Part shown: positions 34,433 to 43,348 of the stretch, piece by piece
Layout of the letters: each line of letters starts with the position of its first letter
How positions within the stretch are numbered: position 1 is the first letter of the stretch
Assembly (NCBI RefSeq): GCF_014205295.1
Contig: NZ_JACHNF010000001.1
Location: 310,001 to 374,000 of the forward strand
DNA from: Kribbella solani
GTDB taxonomy: Bacteria; Actinomycetota; Actinomycetes; Propionibacteriales; Kribbellaceae
DNA: 64,000 nucleotides
Direction: 5' to 3'
Translations under genes and position numbers: made by a program
The notes under the pieces: model-generated
Told to the model about the DNA's origin: nothing
The model's database searches: none
The model's input: the letters and a program-made list of their open reading frames with translations, nothing else

Positions 34433-34502
34433 CTCCCCAAACCGGTTTGGGGAGCGTGACTGCCCGATTTGGGTGGGTAGCGCTCCCCGAACCGGTTTGG
34501 GG
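34433..34502. repeat. Dispersed CCGG-palindrome repeat, copy 1
   Basis: A 22-bp palindrome centred on AAACCGGTTT (34433-34454) and a second near-palindrome CCCCGAACCGGTTTGGGG (34485-34502) flank a 40-bp segment (34449-34488). The reverse complement of that segment matches 59321-59360 at about three quarters of positions without gaps, including ACCCAAA.CGGGCAG. It lies between ndgR and the HdeD gene promoter. Confidence 0.8.
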
Positions 34503-34532
34503 CGGGCCGGGGTGGGGGAGCGGAGTGAGGGG

Positions 34533-35252
34533 TTATTCCGAAGCGCGTCGCAATGCCTCGGACAAACGCTCCGCGGCGGCCATCACGGCCGGGGCGTGCA
34601 TCCGGCCGGGCTGGCGGGACAGTCGCTCGATCGGGCCGGAGACCGACACGGCGGCGATCACTTTGCCGCTGGGGGAGCGGACCGGCGCGGACACCGACGC
34701 GACGCCCTGCTCGCGTTCGCCGACCGAGTGCGCCCAGCCACGGCGGCGTACGCCGGCCAGCGCGGCCGCGTTGAAGGTGGAGCTGTGCAGACCGCGGTGC
34801 ATCCGCTCCGGGTCCTCCCAGGCGAGCAGGATCTGCGCGGCGGACCCGGCCGCCATGGTCAGCTGGCTGCCGACCGGAACCGTGTCCCGGAGGCCGGACG
34901 GACGCTCGGCGGCGGCGACACAGACCCGGTACTCACCCTGGCGCCGGAACAGCTGTGCCGACTCGCCGGTGATGTCGCGCAGTCGCGCCAGCACGGGGCC
35001 GGCCGTCGCGAGCAACCGGTCCTCACCGGCGGCGGAGGCCAACTCACTGAGTCGCGGGCCGAGCACGAAGCGTCCCTGCATGTCGCGACCGACCAGCCGG
35101 TGGTGCTCGAGCGCGACCGCCAGCCGGTGGGCCGTCGGGCGGGCCAGCCCCGTGGCCGCCACCAGACCGGCCAGGGTCGCCGGCCCGGACTCGAGGGCGG
35201 ACAGAACGAGAGCTGCTTTGTCGAGAACGCCGACTCCGCTAGAGTTGTCCAT
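34533..35252 (-). CDS. ndgR: IclR-family regulator of leucine synthesis (NdgR type)
   Basis: 239 aa from ATG 35252. The N-terminus MDNSSGVGVLDKAALVLSAL and the HTH TLAGLVAATGLARPTAHRLAVALEHH match what I recall of Streptomyces NdgR. The effector domain follows (VRRRGWAHSVGEREQGVASVSAPV). It is divergent from leuCD, with a 108-bp shared promoter region. NdgR homologues activate leuCD and affect amino-acid-dependent growth and antibiotic production. Confidence 0.93.
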   Translation of the reverse strand: MDNSSGVGVLDKAALVLSALESGPATLAGLVAATGLARPTAHRLAVALEHHRLVGRDMQGRFVLGPRLSELASAAGEDRLLATAGPVLARLRDITGESAQLFRRQGEYRVCVAAAERPSGLRDTVPVGSQLTMAAGSAAQILLAWEDPERMHRGLHSSTFNAAALAGVRRRGWAHSVGEREQGVASVSAPVRSPSGKVIAAVSVSGPIERLSRQPGRMHAPAVMAAAERLSEALRRASE

Positions 35253-35360
35253 GGGACGATATTGCCGTCTCGAATCGTGGAACGCAAGTGGCTTCCGTGA
35301 CCTGTACCGGAGCACTGTGAGCGAGAGCACTCAACTGTACGTATCTCAAAGGAGAGTCTG
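35253..35360. promoter_or_regulatory. Divergent ndgR/leuC promoter region
   Basis: 108 bp, with lower GC than the flanks. leuC has AAAGGAGAG (35349-35357) just before its ATG. NdgR binding is expected here from the family, but I cannot fix a single operator. Confidence 0.55.
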
Positions 35361-36785
35361 ATGGGCAGGACGTTGTCGGAAAAGGTCTGGGATGCGCACG
35401 TCGTGCGCCATGCCGACGGAGAACCCGACCTCCTTTACATCGACCTCCACCTGGTCCACGAGGTGACCAGCCCGCAGGCCTTCGACGGCCTCCGGCTGGC
35501 CGGCCGCGCGGTCCGGCGCCCGGAGCTGACCATCGCCACCGAGGACCACAACGTCCCGACCTTCGACGTGGACAAGCCGATCGCCGACCCGGTGTCGCGG
35601 ACCCAGGTGGACACGCTGCGGAAGAACGCCGAGGAGTTCGGCATCCGGATCCACACCCTCGGCGACCCGGACCAGGGCGTCGTGCACGTGATCGGCCCGC
35701 AGCTCGGCCTGACCCAGCCCGGGATGACCGTGGTCTGCGGTGACAGCCACACCTCCACCCACGGCGCGTTCGGGGCGATTGCCTTCGGCATCGGTACCAG
35801 CGAGGTCGAGCACGTGCTGGCCACCCAGACGCTGATGCAGGCCCGGCCGAAGACGATGGCCGTCACCGTCGACGGCGTCCTGCCGGACGGCGTCTCGGCC
35901 AAGGACCTGGTGCTGGCACTGATCGCCAAGGTCGGTACCGGCGGTGGCCAGGGGTACATCGTCGAGTACCGCGGCGAAGCGATCCGGGCGCTCAGCATGG
36001 AAGCCCGGATGACGATCTGCAACATGTCGATCGAGTGGGGCGCGAAGGCCGGCCTGATCGCGCCGGACGAGACCACCTTCGAGTACCTGAAGGGCAAGCC
36101 GCACGCGCCCGAGGGTGTCGACTGGGAAGCCGCGGTCGAGTACTGGAAGAGCCTGGCCACCGACGCGGACGCGACCTTCGACCGTGAGGTCGTGCTGCGC
36201 GCCGAGGACATCACGCCGTTCGTCACCTGGGGTACGAACCCCGGCCAGGGCGTGCCGCTGGCGGCCACCGTGCCGTCGCCGGACGACTTCGACAACGAGA
36301 ACGACAAGGTCGCCGCCGAGCGCGCGCTGGAGTACATGGGCCTCACCGCGGGTACGCCGCTGCGCGAGATCCACGTCGACACGGTGTTCCTGGGCTCCTG
36401 CACCAACGGCCGGATCGAGGACCTGCGGGCCGCGGCCGGCGTGCTGGCCGGGCGGAAGGTTGCCGAGGGCACCCGGATGCTGGTGGTGCCGGGTTCCGGC
36501 CGGGTCCGGCTGCAGGCCGAGGCCGAGGGGCTGGACGCGATCTTCAAGGACGCCGGCGCCGAGTGGCGGGGCGCCGGGTGCTCGATGTGCCTGGGGATGA
36601 ACCCGGACCAGCTGGCTCCGGGGGAGCGCAGCGCCTCCACCTCGAACCGGAACTTCGAAGGCCGGCAGGGCAAGGGCGGACGGACCCACCTGGTGTCGCC
36701 GCTGGTCGCCGCCGCCACCGCGGTGACCGGAACCCTGGCCGCGCCGGCCGACCTGCCGCCCGTCGCCGTCCCCGCGAACGCCTGA
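35361..36785 (+). CDS. leuC: 3-isopropylmalate dehydratase large subunit
   Basis: Isomerises 2- to 3-isopropylmalate with LeuD. 474 aa. The [4Fe-4S] cysteines are visible in FLGSCTNGR and [42 protein letters not shown] and [14 protein letters not shown] are aconitase-family hallmarks. ATG 35361 follows AAAGGAGAG. It is 14 bp upstream of leuD. Confidence 0.97.
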   Translation: MGRTLSEKVWDAHVVRHADGEPDLLYIDLHLVHEVTSPQAFDGLRLAGRAVRRPELTIATEDHNVPTFDVDKPIADPVSRTQVDTLRKNAEEFGIRIHTLGDPDQGVVHVIGPQLGLTQPGMTVVCGDSHTSTHGAFGAIAFGIGTSEVEHVLATQTLMQARPKTMAVTVDGVLPDGVSAKDLVLALIAKVGTGGGQGYIVEYRGEAIRALSMEARMTICNMSIEWGAKAGLIAPDETTFEYLKGKPHAPEGVDWEAAVEYWKSLATDADATFDREVVLRAEDITPFVTWGTNPGQGVPLAATVPSPDDFDNENDKVAAERALEYMGLTAGTPLREIHVDTVFLGSCTNGRIEDLRAAAGVLAGRKVAEGTRMLVVPGSGRVRLQAEAEGLDAIFKDAGAEWRGAGCSMCLGMNPDQLAPGERSASTSNRNFEGRQGKGGRTHLVSPLVAAATAVTGTLAAPADLPPVAVPANA

Positions 36786-36799
36786 GGAGCAAGGGAATC

Positions 36800-37399
36800 A
36801 TGGAAGCCTTCACCCAGCACATCGGTACCGCGGCCCCGCTGCGCCGCAGCAACGTCGACACCGACCAGATCATCCCGGCCGTGTACCTGAAGCGGGTCAC
36901 CCGGACCGGCTTCGAGGACGGGCTGTTCGCGGCCTGGCGCAACGATTCTTCCTTCGTCCTCAACCAGCCCGAGTACGAGGGCGTCTCGGTACTGGTCGCC
37001 GGACCGGACTTCGGCACCGGATCGTCGCGTGAGCACGCGGTCTGGGCCCTGCTCGACTACGGGTTCCGGGTCGTCGTGTCGTCGCGGTTCGGCGACATCT
37101 TCCGTGGCAACTCCGGCAAGGCCGGTCTGCTCGCGGCGCTGGTCACCCAGGATGTCGTCGAGCAGCTGTGGTCCACGATCGAGTCCGACCCGGGGACGAA
37201 GGTCACGGTCGACCTGGAGAACAAGACGATCTCGGCCGGTGACCTCTCGGCGCCGTTCGAGATCGACGACTACACCCGCTACCGGTTGCTGAACGGCCTC
37301 GACGACGTCGGCATCACCCTGTCGCACGCCGACGACATCACCGCGTACGAAGCAACCCGGCCGTCCTTCAAGCCCGCCACGCTACCGGCGAAGGCCTGA
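36800..37399 (+). CDS. leuD: 3-isopropylmalate dehydratase small subunit
   Basis: 199 aa. The swivel-domain motif [16 protein letters not shown] and the start [21 protein letters not shown] are typical. ATG 36800 with AAGGGA five bases upstream. It forms the isomerase with LeuC. A 55-bp inverted repeat follows the stop. Confidence 0.97.
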   Translation: MEAFTQHIGTAAPLRRSNVDTDQIIPAVYLKRVTRTGFEDGLFAAWRNDSSFVLNQPEYEGVSVLVAGPDFGTGSSREHAVWALLDYGFRVVVSSRFGDIFRGNSGKAGLLAALVTQDVVEQLWSTIESDPGTKVTVDLENKTISAGDLSAPFEIDDYTRYRLLNGLDDVGITLSHADDITAYEATRPSFKPATLPAKA

Positions 37400-37405
37400 A
37401 ACTCC

Positions 37406-37460
37406 CACCAGAGTTATCGCTGCCGTAACGCTCCGGGCGGCGGCAACGATAACTCTGGTG
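37406..37460 (+). terminator. Long stem-loop after leuD
   Basis: CACCAGAGTTATCG (37406-37419) pairs perfectly with CGATAACTCTGGTG (37447-37460). After a one-base mismatch, TGCCG/CGGCA continues the stem. There is no strong T run, so it is either a terminator or a protein-binding palindrome. Confidence 0.65.
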
Positions 37461-37491
37461 TTACCCTCTACGGGTTGTCAGAACAAGGCTT

Positions 37492-37590
37492 GCGAGACCG
37501 AGGAGGTGAGGCGCTGATGAACAGCGATCCCTCCAGACATACCGGTCTCGCTCGACCTTCGAAGGGCTGACTCTCTCTCAGCTTTCCTTC
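37492..37590 (+). promoter_or_regulatory. Structured 5' leader of corA (candidate cis-regulatory RNA)
   Basis: Three nested stems: P1 GCGAGACCG (37492-37500) with CGGTCTCGC (37543-37551), P2 GGAGG (37502-37506) with CCTCC (37530-37534), and P3 CGCTG (37512-37516) with CAGCG (37522-37526). P2 hides the uORF ribosome binding site and the P3 loop shows its ATG. A second hairpin, GAAGG-GCTGA / TCAGC-ttt-CCTTC (37561-37590), contains the uORF stop codon. Confidence 0.65.
37517..37570 (+). CDS. 17-aa leader peptide upstream of corA
   Basis: ATG 37517 after GAGGAGGTGAGGCGCTG encodes MNSDPSRHTGLARPSKG, TGA 37568-37570. Two Pro codons (CCC, CCT) are present. It lies in the structured leader, 85 bp upstream of corA. 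Proline-containing leader ORFs control Mg2+ transporter genes in enterobacteria (mgtL, corL); a similar role here is inference. Confidence 0.6.
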   Translation: MNSDPSRHTGLARPSKG

Positions 37591-37655
37591 AGCAGTTGCG
37601 GGTCGGGCAGACGTGCGTCCATCACTCACCCTGTTCCACCGCATCTGGAGGACTC

Positions 37656-38846
37656 ATGTCCGACCTGCGCCTTCGCTCGTTCCGGGCGTTCAGCCGTACC
37701 CCGTCCCTGCGCGCCGCCGCCCGTAAGAGCGCCGCTGCCCGCAAGCACGCGGCCGCCGCCGCTGCCGCCACCGGCGCGCTCGAGCCGGCCGAGAAGCAGG
37801 GCCGCGATCCGCAGAAACCCAAGGGGCACAGCGTCGTCGACAGCGCGATCTACTGCGACGGCCGCCGGGTCTCGTCGCCGGTGTCGCTCGCGGAGACGTA
37901 CGGCGCGCTGCACGAAGCGCCGCACAGCCTGGCCTGGATCGGCCTGTACCGGCCGGACCGGCGCGAGCTGGCCTCGCTGGCGGACGAGTTCGACCTGCAC
38001 GAGCTGGCGATCGAGGACGCGAACGAAGCGCATCAGCGGCCGAAGCTGGAGCGCTACGGCGACACGTTGTTCGTGGTGCTGAAGGCCGCGCGGTACCGGG
38101 ACGCGACCGAGCAGGTCGAGTTCGGTGAGGTGCACGTGTTCGTCGGACCGGACTTCGTGGTCACCGTCCGGCACGCCGAAGCGCCCAACCTGGCAGCGGT
38201 TCGGCGCCGGGTCGAACGCGATCCGGAGCTGCTCAGCCGCGGCGCCGAAGCTGTTCTGTACGCGATCATGGACAAGGTCGTCGACGGGTACGCGCCGGTG
38301 GTGGCCGGCCTGGAGAACGACATCGACGAGATCGAGACCGAGGTGTTCCGCGGCGACCCGAAGGTGTCCCGGCGGATCTACGAACTGTCCCGCGAGGTGA
38401 TCGAGTTCCAGCGCGCCACCCGGCCGTTGATCGGCATCCTGGAGCAACTCCGCGGCGGCTTCGAGAAGTACGGCGTGGACGAGGAACTGCAACGTTCACT
38501 GCGGGACGTGGCCGACCACGTCACCGAAGTGGTGGAGAAGGTGGACGGCTTCCGCGAACTGCTCCGCGACATCCTGACCGTGAACGCGACCCTGGTGGCC
38601 CAGCAGCAGAACGAGGAGATGAAGAGCCTCACCATCGCCAGCAGTGAGCAGAACGAAGAGGTGAAGCGGATCTCTGCCTGGGCGGCGATCCTGTTCGCGC
38701 CGACCCTGATCGGCACCGTCTACGGGATGAACTTCGACAACATGCCGGAGCTGCACTGGCAGCTCGGATACCCGTTCGCGATCGGCCTGATGGCCTTGGT
38801 GTGTGTCGGTCTGCACCAGATCTTCAAACGCCGCGGCTGGCTCTGA
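37656..38846 (+). CDS. corA: CorA-family Mg2+/Co2+ transporter
   Basis: 396 aa. The C-terminal pair of membrane helices contains the selectivity motif YGMNF, and the preceding long helical funnel is visible (ELSREVIEFQRATRPLIGILEQL...). The N-terminus has a 40-residue Arg/Ala-rich extension (RTPSLRAAARKSAAARKHAAAAAAA) before the usual cytoplasmic domain. ATG 37656 with GGAGG five bases upstream. It is the only gene of its transcript, preceded by a structured uORF leader. Confidence 0.95.
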   Translation: MSDLRLRSFRAFSRTPSLRAAARKSAAARKHAAAAAAATGALEPAEKQGRDPQKPKGHSVVDSAIYCDGRRVSSPVSLAETYGALHEAPHSLAWIGLYRPDRRELASLADEFDLHELAIEDANEAHQRPKLERYGDTLFVVLKAARYRDATEQVEFGEVHVFVGPDFVVTVRHAEAPNLAAVRRRVERDPELLSRGAEAVLYAIMDKVVDGYAPVVAGLENDIDEIETEVFRGDPKVSRRIYELSREVIEFQRATRPLIGILEQLRGGFEKYGVDEELQRSLRDVADHVTEVVEKVDGFRELLRDILTVNATLVAQQQNEEMKSLTIASSEQNEEVKRISAWAAILFAPTLIGTVYGMNFDNMPELHWQLGYPFAIGLMALVCVGLHQIFKRRGWL

Positions 38847-38872
38847 AACTGCCGTCACAGCCCCGAATCGGG

Positions 38873-38903
38873 GCGATTCGGCCCGATTTGTGGGCCGAAT
38901 CGC
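38873..38903 (+). terminator. Terminator after corA
   Basis: GCGATTCGGCCC (38873-38884), loop GATTTGT, GGGCCGAATCGC (38892-38903), followed by CTAAAACA. A smaller hairpin CCCCGAATCGGGG lies just before. Confidence 0.75.
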
Positions 38904-39015
38904 CTAAAACAAGGCCAAATTGCCGCGTTGGTGTTTGTGCACGGCCGTGTGAGTCCATAACGTTCCTGTGAGATCGAGCGCTGTGCTCGACGCCTAGTGT
39001 TCACGGAGGGAAGCA

Positions 39016-39585
39016 GTGAACAAGAGCCAGTTGGTCGAAGCGCTCGCAGTGCACTTCGACGGAAACCGCCGCCAGGCCCAGCACGCGTTGGAATCGGTGA
39101 TCGACACCGTCCAGCGTGAGCTGACCAAAAAGGGTGGCAAGGTCGCCATCACCGGTTTCGGTGCCTTCGAGGCCATCGAGCGTGGCGCGCGCATCGTGCG
39201 CAACCCGCGGACCGGTGAGACCAAGCGCGCCAAGAAGACCACGGTGCCGAAGTTCCGCGCGGGTGCGGAGCTGAAGGCCGTCGTCTCCGGCGCGAAGAAG
39301 CTGCCGAAGCTGGTGGCCCCGAAGCCGGCCGCGACCGCCACCAAGGCGGCTGCCCCGGCGAAGAAGGCCGCGCCGGCCAAGGCCGCCGCGACCAAGACCG
39401 CCGCAGCGAAGAAGACGGTCGCCAAGAAGGCCCCGGCCAAGGCGGTAGCCAAGAAGGCGCCGGCCAAGACCGTTGCCAAGAAGGCCCCGGCGAAGAAGGC
39501 CCCGGCCAAGAAGGTCGTCGCGAAGAAGGCGCCGGCCAAGAAGGCCCCCGCCAAGAAGACCGCGGCGAAGCGTACCGCGCGCTGA
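39016..39585 (+). CDS. hup: HU-type nucleoid protein with Lys/Ala-rich tail
   Basis: 189 aa. The HU fold occupies residues 1-90 ([53 protein letters not shown]). A histone-H1-like tail of about 95 residues follows, with repeated KKAPAK units. The tail DNA is a set of imperfect 15-18 bp repeats. GTG 39016 follows GGAGGG. Such tails in HupB/HupS of actinobacteria bind DNA and protect the chromosome. Confidence 0.95.
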   Translation: MNKSQLVEALAVHFDGNRRQAQHALESVIDTVQRELTKKGGKVAITGFGAFEAIERGARIVRNPRTGETKRAKKTTVPKFRAGAELKAVVSGAKKLPKLVAPKPAATATKAAAPAKKAAPAKAAATKTAAAKKTVAKKAPAKAVAKKAPAKTVAKKAPAKKAPAKKVVAKKAPAKKAPAKKTAAKRTAR

Positions 39586-39613
39586 CTTCAGGCACTGCGG
39601 CACCAGTAGTACA

Positions 39614-39655
39614 GCGAAGGCCGGTCACCCCACACCAGGGTTGACCGGCCTTCGC
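39614..39655. terminator. Bidirectional terminator after hup
   Basis: Perfect 14-bp stem GCGAAGGCCGGTCA (39614-39627) / TGACCGGCCTTCGC (39642-39655) at a convergent junction, followed by CGTTGTTG. Confidence 0.85.
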
Positions 39656-39673
39656 CGTTGTTGCTGACGGCAG

Positions 39674-39880
39674 CTACAGGTGGGTACCGAACTCGACCTT
39701 GGTGACCGTTGCCGTCGCGCCGGAACCGGTCGTCTCGATCCTTACCCGCTGGCCGACGCGCAGGTGCCGGACAGGAGTGTCGGCGACCGCGTGCACGGTG
39801 AACGGAAGCTCGATCCCGGTATCGGTCAGCACCGCACCGGAGAACGTCTCGGTGTCGTACGCGCTCACGGTTGCCTGCAT
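39674..39880 (-). CDS. Small OB-fold/cold-shock-like protein, 68 aa
   Basis: MQATVSAYDTETFSGAVLTDTG...LRVGQRVRIETTG has the beta-strand pattern of a cold-shock or OB-type domain (SGAVLTDTG where CSPs have GFI.PDDG), but lacks the RNP aromatic motifs. It starts one base after the cofC stop and so is co-transcribed with it. A similar pairing with cofC occurs in other actinobacteria as far as I recall. Function unknown. Confidence 0.78.
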   Translation of the reverse strand: MQATVSAYDTETFSGAVLTDTGIELPFTVHAVADTPVRHLRVGQRVRIETTGSGATATVTKVEFGTHL

Positions 39881-39881
39881 G

Positions 39882-40553
39882 TCAGCAGGCTAGCCCTTCG
39901 GTACCCGTCGCGGCACCGAGTACGAGAGACATCACGTCCGCGGTGGCCGGGCCGACGCCGAGCTGTACCGCGTGGGCGAGATCGGCGGCCGTGTCGACAT
40001 CGCGACGTACCGACTCGATGCCGGTCAGCTCGATCGGTGCCGCGCCGGACGCCTGATGCGCGAGCGCGGAACCTACGCCGAAACGCGGATCCAGCGGTAC
40101 GCCAGGGGCTGCCGCGAGCAACGTCGTCCCGGTGCCGGGAAGATCGATGACGAACGAACGTGGTGCCGTACACGCCGCCAGGACCGCGGTCAGCTCGGCC
40201 GGCCGCAGTGCGGGCAGATCCGCCGACAGGGCAGCGACGCCGTGTGCCGGGGACTCCGCGGCGGCCACGGTCGCGCCGTGCAGGAGGGCCTCGTTCAGCC
40301 CGGTGGCCGGGAGATCCGGGACCACCAGCGCACCGGCCGCGGTGACGTCGGCGGCCACCAGCGGATCGTCGGTGACGACCAGAACGGCACGCACCAGCGG
40401 GGAGGCGAGGGCGGCCGCAGTAGTGTCGACAGCGAAGGCCCGGGCGAGCTCAGGGCGGTGCTGAGGGTAGGCCGGAGCAAGCCGGCTCTTCGCGATCGCC
40501 GTACGCTTCACCGGGATCACCAGGGTCCAGGGAGCGACCTGTAGGTCTGCCAT
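39882..40553 (-). CDS. cofC: 2-phospho-L-lactate / phosphoenolpyruvate guanylyltransferase (F420 synthesis)
   Basis: 223 aa. WTLVIPVKRTAIAKSRLAP is the nucleotide-binding start; VVTDDPLVAADVTAAGALVVPD and ALSADLPALRP are conserved in CofC/FbiD. It activates phosphoenolpyruvate (FbiD in mycobacteria) or phospholactate with GTP for coenzyme F420. ATG 40553 (GGGAGA upstream). It is divergent from plsC, with 16 bp between the starts. fbiA and fbiB are not in the window. Confidence 0.88.
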   Translation of the reverse strand: MADLQVAPWTLVIPVKRTAIAKSRLAPAYPQHRPELARAFAVDTTAAALASPLVRAVLVVTDDPLVAADVTAAGALVVPDLPATGLNEALLHGATVAAAESPAHGVAALSADLPALRPAELTAVLAACTAPRSFVIDLPGTGTTLLAAAPGVPLDPRFGVGSALAHQASGAAPIELTGIESVRRDVDTAADLAHAVQLGVGPATADVMSLVLGAATGTEGLAC

Positions 40554-40569
40554 CAGGCAGGATTCTCCC

Positions 40570-41358
40570 ATGACGGATGGCCGGAACGAGCACCAGGAGG
40601 CAGCTGTGGACGCGAGGCAGGCGGATCCACGGCCGCCGCGTGGATTCTGGTTCGGGGTGATCGTCGCGATCGTCAAACCGTTCATGATCGTGTTCACCAA
40701 GTGCCGGTTCACCGGCCGCGAGAACATGCCCCGGACCGGCGGCGTGGTGTACGTACCGAATCACCTCTCGCACTTCGACCCGGTGCTGCTCGGGTACTTC
40801 ATCTGGGAATGCCGGCGGATTCCGCGCTTCCTGGGGAAGGCGTCGCTGTTCAAGCTGCCGGTGCTCGGCAAGATCATCACCAGCGCCGGGCAGATCCCCG
40901 TGTACCGGGATTCCACCCAGGCCGCGGACGCGTTCCGGGACGCGGTGGCAGCGGTCGAACGCGGTGAGTGCGTGGGCGTTTACCCAGAGGGCACGATCAC
41001 CCGCGACCCGGAGATGTGGCCGATGACCGGCAAGACAGGCGCGGCCCGGATCGCGTTGATGACCGGCTGCCCGGTGGTCCCGGTGGCGAACTGGGGTGCC
41101 CAGGAGATCATCAAGTCGTACTCCGGCAAGCGGATCCGGATTCGGTTGCTGCCACGCAAGACCCTGCTGGTACGCGCCGGCGCGCCGGTCGACCTGAGCG
41201 CGTTCGCGGGCAAGCCGCTGACCAACGAGCTGTTGCACGAGGCAACCGAGGTGATCATGACCCGGCTCGCCGAAACCCTCGGCGAGCTCCGCGGCGAGAC
41301 CCCGCCGAAGGAACTCTACGATCTCCGCAAGGCCCGCAAAGGTGAGGACAAAGCATGA
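40570..41358 (+). CDS. plsC: 1-acyl-sn-glycerol-3-phosphate acyltransferase
   Basis: 262 aa. Makes phosphatidic acid from lysophosphatidate. Catalytic HX4D is NHLSHFDP, motif III is [12 protein letters not shown], and PVVPVANWG follows. One hydrophobic segment lies near the N-terminus ([15 protein letters not shown]). ATG 40570; the stop overlaps gpsA (ATGA), so phospholipid precursor steps are coupled. Confidence 0.93.
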   Translation: MTDGRNEHQEAAVDARQADPRPPRGFWFGVIVAIVKPFMIVFTKCRFTGRENMPRTGGVVYVPNHLSHFDPVLLGYFIWECRRIPRFLGKASLFKLPVLGKIITSAGQIPVYRDSTQAADAFRDAVAAVERGECVGVYPEGTITRDPEMWPMTGKTGAARIALMTGCPVVPVANWGAQEIIKSYSGKRIRIRLLPRKTLLVRAGAPVDLSAFAGKPLTNELLHEATEVIMTRLAETLGELRGETPPKELYDLRKARKGEDKA

Positions 41359-42356
41359 CGAAGGTAGCCGTCTTCGGTGCCGGTTCGTGGGGTACGGCGT
41401 TCGCGATGGTGCTGGCGAACGCCGGGAACCAGGTGTCGGTGTGGGCGCGGCGCGAGTCGCTGTGCGAGGTGATCAACAGCGAGCATGCGAACCCGGACTA
41501 CCTGCCCGGGCTGCGGTTGCCGGATGCGATCAGCGCGACCCACGACCCGGCGGCCGCCGCTGACGGAGCGGAGGCGATCGTACTCGCGGTGCCATCGCAG
41601 TCGTTGCGGGCGAACCTGACCGAGTGGGCCGGCGTACTGCCGAACGCGGTACCGCTGGTCAGCCTGATGAAGGGCGTCGAGCTCGGTACCACGAAGCGGA
41701 TGAGCGAGGTGATCGCCGAGCTCACCGGCGCCGGACCGGAACGGATCGCGGTCGTCTCCGGGCCGAACCTGGCGCGCGAGATCGCCGAAGGACAGCCGGC
41801 CGCGGCCGTGGTCGCGTGTACGGACGAAGGCACTGCGGCGCGGTTGCAGAAGTTGTGTCATTCGCCGACGTTCCGCCCGTACACGAACACCGACGTGATC
41901 GGGTGCGAGGTCGGTGGCGCCTGCAAGAACGTGATCGGGCTCGCGGTCGGGATGGCGGTCGGGCTCGGGTTCGGCGACAACGCCCGCGCCTCGGTCATCA
42001 CCCGCGGGCTGGTCGAGATCGCCCGGCTGGGCCGGGCGCTCGGCGCGGACGAGCACACGTTCTCCGGGCTGGCCGGGCTGGGCGATCTGGTCGCGACCTG
42101 TTCGTCGCCGCTGTCGCGGAACCGGACGTTCGGCGAGAAGCTCGGTCAGGGCTTGTCGGTCGCGGAGATCTCCGGCGGGACGCGACAGGTCGCCGAGGGC
42201 GTGAAGTCGTGCGAGTCGGTCACCCAGCTGGCCCATCAGCACGACGTGGAGATGCCGATCGCCGAACACGTCACGAAGGTGGTGGCGGGCGAGATGACGC
42301 CGAAGGACATGCTGTTCGGGCTGGTCTCCAGGTCAGCGAAGTCGGAACGCTGGTGA
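41355..42356 (+). CDS. gpsA: Glycerol-3-phosphate dehydrogenase [NAD(P)+]
   Basis: 333 aa. Reduces dihydroxyacetone phosphate to sn-glycerol-3-phosphate. The NAD motif is [19 protein letters not shown]; catalytic [32 protein letters not shown] and [19 protein letters not shown] are present. It overlaps both neighbours by 4 bp (ATGA, GTGA). Confidence 0.96.
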   Translation: MTKVAVFGAGSWGTAFAMVLANAGNQVSVWARRESLCEVINSEHANPDYLPGLRLPDAISATHDPAAAADGAEAIVLAVPSQSLRANLTEWAGVLPNAVPLVSLMKGVELGTTKRMSEVIAELTGAGPERIAVVSGPNLAREIAEGQPAAAVVACTDEGTAARLQKLCHSPTFRPYTNTDVIGCEVGGACKNVIGLAVGMAVGLGFGDNARASVITRGLVEIARLGRALGADEHTFSGLAGLGDLVATCSSPLSRNRTFGEKLGQGLSVAEISGGTRQVAEGVKSCESVTQLAHQHDVEMPIAEHVTKVVAGEMTPKDMLFGLVSRSAKSERW

Positions 42357-43297
42357 TCCCGGCCGCCTTCGCGAAGGCGACCGTCGATCGGGAAGGCGCG
42401 GCGGGGGCGGCCTGGCTCGCGGAGCTGCCGTCGCTTGCCGGCGAGCTGCTGACGCGGTGGAAGTGCGAGCGTGACGGCGAGGTCATGCATGGTGAGGTCG
42501 GCGTGGTGGTGCCGGTCCAGGGCGCGGTACTGAAGGTGTCGTTCCCGCATCCGGGCAACATTCACGAGCCGGACGCGTTCGCGGCGTGGGGTGGTCGGGG
42601 TGCCGTCCATTTGTACGAGCGCGACGACACCTGCTTTGCCATGCTCCTGGAACGCACCCACTCCACCACCCTGGCTGCTCACGTCCCGACGCCCACCCCC
42701 GCCGCGAAAGCTGGTGACCTCGCGACGATCGCCGGGAATCTCCTCCGGCGGCTGATGGTTCCGGCGCCGGACGGGCTGCCCCGACTGTCGGATCAAGCTG
42801 AGTCGTGGTCCGAGAGTTTGCGTACGGACGCGGCCGAGCTTGACCACGCACTGCCTGCAGCGGTCGTGGACGAAGCACTCGCGGTCGTCGACGGCCTCTG
42901 CCGCCGGCAACCGGAGACCGTGCTGCACGGTGACTTCCATCCGCGCAACATCCTCCGCGCGGACCGCGAGCCCTGGCTGGCGGTCGATCCGAAGGGCTAC
43001 GTCGGCGACCCGGCGTACGACGCCGCTATCTTCCTCCGCACCCGCGCCTACCACCTCCACGTCGGCGATGGCCTCACCGGCAACGACCTTCTGCAACGCC
43101 TGCACACCGAGCTCGCCAACTTCGCCGAAGCCGCCGGTCTCGACGCGGACCGTATCCGCCGCTGGACCCAGCTGATCGCCGTCCAGTCCGCCTTCGGCGT
43201 CCGCCGCCAGGGCGGTCACCATCGCGCCCGCGACAACGCGCAGCTGGTCCGGCTCCTCGACCTGATCGACCACCTGGCCGTCGCCCTCACCACCTAA
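42353..43297 (+). CDS. Aminoglycoside phosphotransferase-fold kinase
   Basis: 314 aa from GTG 42353. The Brenner motif [10 protein letters not shown] and the metal Asp in [16 protein letters not shown] are intact, so kinase activity is likely. N-terminal residues [17 protein letters not shown] give the ATP-lysine strand. It resembles the streptomycin-6-kinase/APH(6)-like group ([14 protein letters not shown]), but the substrate is not established. It is coupled to gpsA by GTGA and is the last gene of plsC-gpsA-aph. Confidence 0.9.
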   Translation: MIPAAFAKATVDREGAAGAAWLAELPSLAGELLTRWKCERDGEVMHGEVGVVVPVQGAVLKVSFPHPGNIHEPDAFAAWGGRGAVHLYERDDTCFAMLLERTHSTTLAAHVPTPTPAAKAGDLATIAGNLLRRLMVPAPDGLPRLSDQAESWSESLRTDAAELDHALPAAVVDEALAVVDGLCRRQPETVLHGDFHPRNILRADREPWLAVDPKGYVGDPAYDAAIFLRTRAYHLHVGDGLTGNDLLQRLHTELANFAEAAGLDADRIRRWTQLIAVQSAFGVRRQGGHHRARDNAQLVRLLDLIDHLAVALTT

Positions 43298-43348
43298 CCC
43301 GCTCGGCCGCAGGTCGACCGGTAGTGGCAGCCGGACAGCGGGTCTGGG

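Noticed and set aside
39300-39575. Tandem DNA repeat in the 3' part of hup
   Set aside because: Explained by the KKAPAK-type protein tail; not a separate element.
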